DNA from: an uncultured Lachnospiraceae bacterium
GTDB taxonomy: Bacteria; Bacillota; Clostridia; Lachnospirales; Lachnospiraceae
DNA: 14,175 bases
NCBI GenBank assembly: GCA_947631755.1
Contig: CANRMO010000043.1
Location: forward strand, 1 to 14,175
Direction of reading: 5' to 3'
Notes under the pieces: model-generated
Told to the model about the DNA's origin: nothing
Databases searched by the model: none
What the model saw: the letters and a program-made list of their open reading frames with translations, nothing else
Translations under genes and position numbers: made by a program
Shown: piece after piece, positions 1 to 5,692 of the stretch
Layout of the letters: every line of letters starts with the position of its first letter
How positions within the stretch are numbered: position 1 is the first letter of the stretch

Positions 1-805
1 CATGCCGCCGAGGCTGCCCTGGAAAATGCGGGCATCCAGGCGGAAGAGCTGGATATGATCATTGTGGCTACTGTGTCCGCGGATACGTATGTCCCGAGCA
101 CATCCTGTTCTGTCCAGGGGACGATTGGCGCGATCCGCGCCACATGTTTTGATATCAACGCCGCGTGTTCCGGTTTTTTGTTTGCCCTGAATACGGCGTA
201 TGCCTATATTGAGATGGGGATGGCTAAGACGGTTCTGATCGCCGGTTCCGAGACGCTTTCAAGAGGTGGACTGGTCAGACCGCAGTTCCTGCATCCTCTT
301 TGGCGACGGCGCCGGGGCGGCGGTGATCCGGCGGGAGGACGGGGCAGCGGGAGGGCTGCTGGCCAGTGTGACCGGGTCCGACGGGACACAGGGTGATGTG
401 CTGACATGTAAGGGACGGGGGATCCAGAATCCCTTTCACCACTCTAAGAGACGGAAAGATTATATCCGGATGGACGGCCAGGCGGTGTTCCGCTTTGCTG
501 TCACTACAGTGCCCCGCTGTGTGAAACAGATTTTAAAAAAGACAAAGCTTTCGCCGGAGGATATCAAATATTTTATTCTGCACCAGGCGAATGAGCGGAT
601 CATTGAGTTGATCGCCAAGAGGCTGAAAGTAGATCTTGACCGCTTCCCGATGAATCTTGACCGTTATGGCAATACATCGTCGGCCAGCATACCGATCCTG
701 CTGGATGAGCTGAACCGGAACCACCTGCTGGAGCCGGGGGATAAACTTATTCTGTCCGGTTTCGGGGGCGGGCTGACCTGGGGGGCTGTGCTGCTGGAGT
801 GGTAG
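1..805 (+). pseudogene. fabH: beta-ketoacyl-ACP synthase III (FabH), 5' end outside window, frameshifted
   Basis: FabH condenses acetyl-CoA (or a branched acyl-CoA) with malonyl-ACP to start fatty acid synthesis in the cytoplasm. All three catalytic residues are visible: Cys in DINAACSGF (codon 166-168), His in ILHQAN (codon 581-583) and Asn in RYGNTSSAS (codon 671-673). The gene enters from the left edge in frame 1, reads to SETLSR (codon 262-264), then continues as VDWSDRSSCILFGDGAG in frame 2 from 266. In the family this stretch is continuous, with one residue between SR and VDW, so two bases are missing (or one is extra) at about 265. The stop is TAG at 803-805. As written, the protein would lack its catalytic His and Asn. 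It may be a true pseudogene, perhaps a spare copy, or a sequencing error; the downstream half looks well conserved, which favours a recent change or an error. A terminator follows at 868-906. Confidence 0.9.
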
Positions 806-853
806 AGAGATGTCCGGCCGCGTCTGTTTTTCCCGAAAAATGTAATATGGCAG

Positions 854-882
854 GAATATTTTCTTCTCCCTTTGCATATAAA
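854..882 (+). promoter_or_regulatory. sigma-E type sporulation promoter for the SpoIID-like gene
   Basis: GAATATT (854-860) matches the B. subtilis sigma-E -35 consensus KMATATT exactly. After a 14-base spacer comes CATATAAA (875-882), close to the -10 consensus CATACAMT. The predicted RNA start is near 889, giving a leader of only about 16 bases with the Shine-Dalgarno almost at the 5' end. The -10 element starts at the last base of the terminator's 5' arm and lies in its loop. This assignment relies on the B. subtilis consensus and has not been tested. Confidence 0.65.
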
Positions 883-906
883 TAAGCAAAGGGGGATTTT
901 TATTTT
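868..906 (+). terminator. terminator after fabH, overlapping the start signals of the next gene
   Basis: The arms CCCTTTGC (868-875) and GCAAAGGG (886-893) pair perfectly around a 10-base loop and are followed by GGATTTTTATTTT. The 3' arm also contains the Shine-Dalgarno run AAAGGGGG of the next gene, and the T-tract runs straight into its TTG start at 905. Confidence 0.75.
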
Positions 907-2674
907 GAAAAGGACAGGCAGGGTTATTTTTATATTTATTCTGATTCTCGGATGTATGTTTGGGCTCTGGATCTTCCAGTCCTGGAGGGAAGACAGAATC
1001 CGGCAGACACAGAGACAGATCAGCAATCTGTACATAACAGGCGTCAGCGGAAATTCAGTTCAGGTGCTCGGTGAGGAGGGAGAGACATCCTATGCGACGG
1101 TGACTGCTGTGACGGGACAAGCGGTCTCCGGCGTGGCGGATCTTATCTTACAACAGGATAAGGTTGTGAGGATCGTAAAAAAGCCAACGGAACTGAGAGG
1201 AAAACTGCTCAGGCTGACGGAGGAGACGGTCACGCTGCAGGAGTACGGAGAGGTGGCGCTGGATGAGCATTTTGTCGTGTACCGCATCGCGGGGGACGGC
1301 ACGGTGAGTTCTGGCGATGTATCCGATCTGGTCATTGGGGACACGGATCTCACGTTTGTGGCCGCAGGGGAGAAAATATGCGCGGCCGTCATACATGAGA
1401 ATGTCCCGGAGAAGATCCGTGTACTCTTAAAAAACAACGATGCCTCTTATGATATGGAAGAGGTGACAGTGACATCAGACCAGGATTTTTCTGTCTTGTG
1501 CGGACAGGAGAAAAGCTACCACAAAAAGGGAGAAAAGGTGTCGTTCCGGCCGGACACTCTGAAAGGGAGGACGGAGGTGTCGGCCCCGGACGGCGGGAAG
1601 ATCCGCGTGCTGAATCTGAAGAGAAAGTGCGGGACTCCTATGTACCGGGGGGTGATCGAGATTGAGAAACAGGGGGAAAAACTCCAGGTGGTAAATGAGG
1701 TGTCTTTGGAGGAGTATCTCTACAGTGTGGTGCCAAGTGAGATGCCCACCGAATACAGCAGGGAGGCGTTGAAAGCGCAGGCAATCTGTGCCCGCTCTTA
1801 TGCGGTGCGCCAGATGAAAGGACACCGACTGGCGGCCCGTGGCGCCCACGTGGATGACAGTGTATCTTATCAGGTGTACAATGACTTGAAAGAGGACGAG
1901 AAGTCCATCCGGGCTGTGGACGACACAAAGGGGATGATTGTGGCCTATGAGGGAAAGACAGCCTCCACATATTTTTATTCTACCTCCTGTGGCTCTTCTG
2001 CCGGGACAAAAGATGTGTGGTACACAGAGAAGGATATGGACTATCTCCCTTCTCTGCTGCTCTCGGATCCGAGGGTGGAGAGGGATCTGTCAAAAGAGGA
2101 GGAGTTCCGGAAATTTCTGAGAGAGGCCCCGGCCACGACAGACAGCGATGCGCCGTGGTACCGCTGGCAGGCAGTGGTGACAGCGGAGAGTCTTCAGGTA
2201 TCGATCGCAGAGGCGCTTGCTGCCCGGTATCCGGTAAATCCTACCCAGATTCAGTCGAAAAAGGAGGATGGTACTTACGGCAGCCGTGAGATCTCTGACA
2301 TCGGGGAGTTAAAAAATATTGAGGTGAAAGAGAGGGGAAAGAGCGGGATCGTTTCCATGATCGAGATCCAGGGGACGAAAGAGACGCTTCATGTTTATAC
2401 AGAATACAATATCCGGTCTTTTTTGGTCGGTGAGGGCACAAAATTTACGAGAAAAGATAAAAGAGATGTGACCGGGCTCGGTATTTTGCCGAGCGGGTTC
2501 TTCTACATAGAGAAAAAGGGTGAAAAATATAATATTTACGGCGGGGGGTACGGCCACGGCGTGGGTATGAGCCAGACTGGGGCTAACGCGCTGGCAAAGG
2601 CGGGCAGGAATGCAGCGGAGATTATTTCCTTTTATTTTCCAGAAACGACTGTGCAATCTCTGGGAGCTCTCTGA
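905..2674 (+). CDS. SpoIID/LytB-domain protein, long form (septal peptidoglycan lytic transglycosylase)
   Basis: SpoIID cleaves glycan strands as a membrane-anchored lytic transglycosylase in the mother cell during engulfment. TTG at 905 is chosen because AAAGGGGG lies about 9 bases upstream; the open frame upstream of it runs through a terminator. The product has 589 residues. Residues about 5-26 form a membrane anchor. A β-rich N-terminal region of about 210 residues of unknown role follows. The SpoIID core has the motif VVPSEMPTEY, whose Glu279 corresponds to the catalytic glutamate, then LKAQAICARSYA, STSCG and the C-terminal GGGYGHGVGMSQTGAN. B. subtilis SpoIID has about 340 residues, so this is an extended clostridial form; a vegetative or cortex-related SpoIID paralogue is possible. 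The sigma-E-like promoter upstream supports a sporulation role. The last 53 bases overlap the convergent yihY gene. Confidence 0.88.
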   Translation: MKRTGRVIFIFILILGCMFGLWIFQSWREDRIRQTQRQISNLYITGVSGNSVQVLGEEGETSYATVTAVTGQAVSGVADLILQQDKVVRIVKKPTELRGKLLRLTEETVTLQEYGEVALDEHFVVYRIAGDGTVSSGDVSDLVIGDTDLTFVAAGEKICAAVIHENVPEKIRVLLKNNDASYDMEEVTVTSDQDFSVLCGQEKSYHKKGEKVSFRPDTLKGRTEVSAPDGGKIRVLNLKRKCGTPMYRGVIEIEKQGEKLQVVNEVSLEEYLYSVVPSEMPTEYSREALKAQAICARSYAVRQMKGHRLAARGAHVDDSVSYQVYNDLKEDEKSIRAVDDTKGMIVAYEGKTASTYFYSTSCGSSAGTKDVWYTEKDMDYLPSLLLSDPRVERDLSKEEEFRKFLREAPATTDSDAPWYRWQAVVTAESLQVSIAEALAARYPVNPTQIQSKKEDGTYGSREISDIGELKNIEVKERGKSGIVSMIEIQGTKETLHVYTEYNIRSFLVGEGTKFTRKDKRDVTGLGILPSGFFYIEKKGEKYNIYGGGYGHGVGMSQTGANALAKAGRNAAEIISFYFPETTVQSLGAL

Positions 2675-3515
2675 TGGAGGAGCAAAGGTGCAGGGATTTT
2701 TTCTCATGCAGATACTGGTTCAGCATGGCCCCGTAAAAGAGGATGATCATGCAGAAGTACAGCCACAGCATGAGGAGGACGAGATAGGTGAGGCTTCCGT
2801 ACACGGATCGGAATGAGCTGTAATAGTCGATGTAGAGCGAGTAGAGGTAGGAGAAAGCGATCCACAGGAAAGCGGCCAGTACCGCCCCGGGAAGCTCATT
2901 GCGGAATTTCGATTTCCGGTTTGGCACGAACCGGTAGAGGAATAAAAAGTATATGGTAAAGAGCAGAAAAGATATGGCGGAGCGCAGCCAGAACACGATG
3001 AGATGGACGTAGCTAAGGAGGGGAAATGCGCGGCTCAGCCATTGCACGATCTGGTTCCCATATACGAGCACGATCATACTCGCGATGATCATAGCGGTGA
3101 AAACAATTGTGTAGAAGATGGACTGGATGCGGCAGACCAGAATATTTCTCTGGTCTTTTACGGCATAGATTTTATCCAGCTCATAGACGATTCCCCAGAA
3201 TCCTTTTGAGCCGGCCCACAGGGTGGCGATTACGGTTACGGACAGCAGGGTGCCGGAGGAGGCGCTGTAGCTCTCCTGCAGCAGATCATCCACAAATTGT
3301 CCGAGATTCCCGGGTACGATATTGCGGATGGATTCCATGATAAAATCCTCTGTCAGAGGAGTGTACTGCAGCAGTGTGATCAAAAACATCAGAAAAGGAA
3401 TAATGGATACCAACACGAAAAACGCTACCTGGGCGGCATGTATTGAAACCCGGTCGCGGTCAAATTTATTGATAAACCACAGGATGATATTGTCCGGATT
3501 CTTCTTTTCTCTCAT
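2622..3515 (-). CDS. yihY: YihY/BrkB family integral membrane protein
   Basis: This is a member of the YihY/virulence factor BrkB family (older 'ribonuclease BN' annotations are mistaken). The family is of uncertain function and has about six membrane segments. The start at 3515 is set by GGAGG five bases before the ATG; an open frame continues upstream to 3569 but runs through a hairpin. The product has 297 residues. Family features visible are RVSIHAAQVAFFVLVSIIPF near the N terminus, LWAGSKGFWGIVYELDKIY in the middle and a C-terminal run of hydrophobic segments including FRSVYGSLTYLVLLMLWLYF, ending in a polar tail. It is convergent with the SpoIID-like gene and overlaps it by 53 bases. 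It is divergent from the lipoprotein remnant at 3718. No substrate can be inferred. Confidence 0.9.
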   Translation of the reverse strand: MREKKNPDNIILWFINKFDRDRVSIHAAQVAFFVLVSIIPFLMFLITLLQYTPLTEDFIMESIRNIVPGNLGQFVDDLLQESYSASSGTLLSVTVIATLWAGSKGFWGIVYELDKIYAVKDQRNILVCRIQSIFYTIVFTAMIIASMIVLVYGNQIVQWLSRAFPLLSYVHLIVFWLRSAISFLLFTIYFLFLYRFVPNRKSKFRNELPGAVLAAFLWIAFSYLYSLYIDYYSSFRSVYGSLTYLVLLMLWLYFCMIILFYGAMLNQYLHEKKSLHLCSSIRELPEIAQSFLENKRK

Positions 3516-3534
3516 ATTTTCCTCCACTTGAATG

Positions 3535-3577
3535 GTCAAAATGCCATTTTGTGAAAGCGCAAACGGCATTTTGGCCC
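3535..3577. promoter_or_regulatory. paired palindromes / hairpin in the yihY leader
   Basis: CAAAATGCCATTTTG (3538-3552) is a 7-1-7 perfect palindrome. Eight bases from it lies a near copy, CAAACGGCATTTTG (3560-3573). The two blocks are also inverted relative to each other, so the leader RNA of yihY could fold into a hairpin of about 17 base pairs beginning close to its predicted 5' end. A minus-strand TATAAT (3587-3582) lies just upstream. There is no T-tract, so this looks more like an operator or a leader structure than a terminator. Confidence 0.5.
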
Positions 3578-3620
3578 CAGTATTATATGTAATAGTATAT
3601 GAAAAATTTTTGAAAAAATC

Positions 3621-3636
3621 AAATGTTGCAACATTT
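3621..3636. promoter_or_regulatory. 16-bp perfect palindrome, operator-like
   Basis: AAATGTTGCAACATTT is identical to its own reverse complement and lies in the divergent region between yihY and the lipoprotein remnant, about 40 bases upstream of the latter's -10 element (3676-3681). Perfect symmetry without a loop suggests a dimeric protein binding site. I do not recognise the regulator. Confidence 0.45.
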
Positions 3637-3675
3637 TTTCTTTCTCACTCGTTATATCTATATAAGGGGTTCCTA

Positions 3676-3681
3676 TATAAT
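3676..3681 (+). promoter_or_regulatory. possible -10 box for the lipoprotein remnant
   Basis: TATAAT matches the sigma-A -10 consensus and lies 36 bases before the ATG at 3718. The -35 region (TTATAT at 3652-3657, spacer 18) is poor, so the promoter is weak or depends on an activator. Confidence 0.35.
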
Positions 3682-3717
3682 GTAAAAGCAGGGTTCCCAG
3701 GAAGGAAGGTGTTAGCG

Positions 3718-4328
3718 ATGAAAAAGTTTGCGGTGGGATTATTGGCTGCGATTATGTCTGCCGGGCTGACTCTGACAGCTTGTGGAGCGGTCAGGACGGG
3801 CAGCAGTGTGGAGGCTTCTTCCCCGGAGAACAGGGGGAGCGCCACGCAGGCGGCAGTGGGAACAGAGAGTGCGGGCGGTGTAGAGAGCGGCAGGGAAAAC
3901 GGTCCGGCAGACAGTGCCAGCTACTGGGAGGGGAAAAGGAAAGAGCTGCGCGAGGCAAAAAATGTAAGGATAGGCGGGCACTGTTATACTTATATAAAAT
4001 ACGCAGTGAACGATGACGGCACGCTGCGGCTGATCAGCCTGAAGACAGAAGAGGACACGCTGGTCATCCCGTGTGCGTTGGCGCTCTTGACGATGAGCTC
4101 TCTGCGATAGACGATGCCAGGAGGCCGAAAATGGCGTGGATCGGAGAGAAGAATGAGAAGATTAAAAAACTGGTCATCCAGGAAGGGGTGGAGAGGATTC
4201 TTCCCGGGACATTTAAAAAACTGCCAGTCGGGGAGGTTGATCTGCCGGGAAGCATGGTGAAGGTCGGAAAGGGGGCGTTTTCCGGTGAGATAATAAAGAA
4301 AAAGGGGGGAGATTCTGATCAGGGGTAA
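3718..4328 (+). pseudogene. BspA-like leucine-rich-repeat lipoprotein, frameshifted and short
   Basis: The start ATG at 3718 has GGAAGG about 8 bases upstream. The N terminus is a lipoprotein signal, MKKFAVGLLAAIMSAG followed by LTACG (Cys at about residue 22), then a Ser/Gly/Glu-rich linker. From about residue 78 the text resembles the repeat units of BspA-type (LRR_5) surface proteins: GTLRLISLKTEEDTLVIP in frame 1, then after a shift KKLVIQEGVERI, PGTFKKLPVGEVDLPGSMV and KVGKGAF in frame 3. One base appears to be missing near 4068-4071, after the codons for VIP. Without the shift the protein ends at 4110 (130 residues); the continuation ends at 4328. Even repaired, at about 200 residues it would be much shorter than usual BspA proteins. 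It may be a decayed surface protein or a draft-sequence error. Its function is unknown. Confidence 0.65.
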
Positions 4329-4400
4329 GGTGAAACAAAACACAGGCATAATAGGTACTTTTGCGTCACAGAAAAAACACTTTTCTTTTGTGTTATTTCG

Positions 4401-4409
4401 TGATATACT
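4401..4409 (+). promoter_or_regulatory. extended -10 promoter for the lipoprotein foldase
   Basis: TGATATACT combines an extended TG motif with TATACT, 43 bases before the TTG start at 4452. No good -35 is visible, which is acceptable for extended -10 promoters. A short inverted repeat, AACAC and GTGTT with a 9-base loop, lies just upstream at about 4375-4394. Confidence 0.45.
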
Positions 4410-4451
4410 GTTATGAGAAATTTCCCTCAGGGGATTAAGGAGGAAAAGTAA

Positions 4452-5561
4452 TTGAAGAAGCAATATACAATAACCGCTCTGTCTCTGGCGGCGGCAATGA
4501 TTTTTACAGGGTGTTCTGCCAGTGAGCTGCGGGCAAAGTTTGTCGGTGAGAAGTCAGTGTCCCAGACGGCAGTCAGCGGAAGAGTGGATGTGGAGAATTA
4601 TGATTTAAATGAGTGTGTCACTCTCGGGAAATATAAGGGCGTGGAGGTGGACTGCAGCGCGTCGGATAAAGATATCCAGGAGAGGATTGACACGCTGCTG
4701 CAAGAGAAGAGCGTTGACAAGAAAAAGGGTAAGGCAAAAAAAGGACAGACAGTGAAAATTGACTTTGAGGGAAAAGTTGACGGCAAGGCCTTTGACGGGG
4801 GCTCCGCGCAGGACTACTCCCTTGAATTGGGTTCCGATACGTTTATCAAAGGGTTTGAGGACGGCATTGTCGGCATGAAGGTCGGGGAGAAGAAAGATCT
4901 GAACCTCAAATTTCCGGATTCGTATGGCAATGCGGAGCTGGCCGGAAAAGATGTTGTATTTTCCGTGACATTGAATGCCATTGTCGAAATGGCAGAGTTT
5001 AATGATGCATTTGTCAAGAAGAATACAGAATATTCATCTGTGGACGAGTATAAGAAAGAGACTAGAAAATCGATTGTTGAGACAAATAAGCAGAGTGCTG
5101 CCAGCACGGCTATGGATACGATCATATCGGATGCGAAAGTGAACAAGCGCCCGGAATCTCTGATGGAGGTCTATAAAGGCGTGGCAGATTCCTACAACCG
5201 GTATTATCTCTCGATGTATTATGGGGAATCGGCGGATTTTGACACACTTCTGGGGCAGATGGGCATGACAAAAGAACAGTATGAGGAACAGTTAGTGCTC
5301 GCGGCACAGAACAATGTGGATACGGTTCTTGTCATAGAGTCGATCGCTGCGAAAGAAAATATTACAGTCACAGATGAGGAGCTGAAAGAGAATGTTGATC
5401 AGGCTGTGTCCGGCGCCGGAGTTTCCAGTGTGGATGAACTCTATTCTCAGTTTGAGTCAATGTACGGAAAGACTATCTCATATGAGGACTTCCTCAAGTT
5501 TAATCTTCTGACTCAGAAAGTAATGGACTTTGTAGAAGAGAGTATAGTTTTGAAAGAATGA
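4452..5561 (+). CDS. lipoprotein FKBP-type peptidyl-prolyl isomerase, trigger-factor-like
   Basis: A predicted extracytoplasmic foldase of 369 residues. The TTG at 4452 is preceded by AAGGAGG (4437-4443) at 8 bases and no better start is near. The signal peptide ends in the lipobox FTGC (Cys21), so the protein should be anchored to the outer face of the membrane. Residues about 95-178 form an FKBP-type isomerase domain (KKGQTVKIDFEGKVDGKAF, then FIKGFEDGIVGMKVGEK). Residues 180-369 resemble the helical, SurA-like C-terminal chaperone part of trigger factor. The N-terminal ribosome-binding domain of true Tig is absent and replaced by the lipid anchor, so this is not the ribosomal chaperone; it more likely serves secreted proteins, as PrsA does in other Firmicutes. 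A GC-rich hairpin and the spoIVA-overlapping terminator follow. Confidence 0.88.
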   Translation: MKKQYTITALSLAAAMIFTGCSASELRAKFVGEKSVSQTAVSGRVDVENYDLNECVTLGKYKGVEVDCSASDKDIQERIDTLLQEKSVDKKKGKAKKGQTVKIDFEGKVDGKAFDGGSAQDYSLELGSDTFIKGFEDGIVGMKVGEKKDLNLKFPDSYGNAELAGKDVVFSVTLNAIVEMAEFNDAFVKKNTEYSSVDEYKKETRKSIVETNKQSAASTAMDTIISDAKVNKRPESLMEVYKGVADSYNRYYLSMYYGESADFDTLLGQMGMTKEQYEEQLVLAAQNNVDTVLVIESIAAKENITVTDEELKENVDQAVSGAGVSSVDELYSQFESMYGKTISYEDFLKFNLLTQKVMDFVEESIVLKE

Positions 5562-5566
5562 TCGCT

Positions 5567-5581
5567 GGCCGGAGCCCGGCC
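5567..5581 (+). other. GC-rich hairpin after the foldase gene
   Basis: GGCCGG and CCGGCC pair around a three-base loop, six bases after the foldase stop codon. No T-run follows directly, so it may protect the 3' end of the mRNA or pause transcription rather than terminate it. Confidence 0.45.
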
Positions 5582-5607
5582 TGGCCCAAAGATTTATAAT
5601 TAAAAAG

Positions 5608-5636
5608 ACATACAAAAAAATCCCCCTGCATATAAT
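5608..5636 (+). promoter_or_regulatory. sigma-E type promoter for spoIVA
   Basis: CATATAAT (5629-5636) is a good sigma-E -10 (consensus CATACAMT). Fourteen bases upstream is ACATACA (5608-5614), a partial match to the -35 KMATATT that keeps the central ATA. B. subtilis spoIVA is a sigma-E gene, which supports the call. The RNA would begin near 5643, after the 5' arm of the stem at 5614-5629. Confidence 0.55.
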
Positions 5637-5691
5637 GGTTAGCAGTAAGGTAGATGCAGCCCTGCGTCGACCACAGCAAGGGGGATTTTTT
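5614..5691 (+). terminator. terminator-like stem spanning the spoIVA promoter and ribosome binding site
   Basis: AAAAAAATCCCCCTGC (5614-5629) pairs with GCAAGGGGGATTTTTT (5676-5691) with a single bulged A. Nested inside is a second inverted repeat, CTGCAT (5626-5631) with ATGCAG (5654-5659). The 3' arm ends in six T residues, as in an intrinsic terminator, and holds AAGGGGG, the Shine-Dalgarno of spoIVA. The large loop weakens the call as a terminator. Confidence 0.5.
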
Positions 5692-5692
5692 C

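Noticed and set aside
872..904. Upstream extension of the SpoIID-like frame
   Set aside because: It runs through the terminator hairpin and before the predicted transcription start; TTG at 905 has a proper ribosome binding site and begins a standard membrane anchor.
3516..3569. Upstream extension of the yihY frame to 3569
   Set aside because: GGAGG five bases before the ATG at 3515 sets the start, and the extension falls in a palindromic leader.
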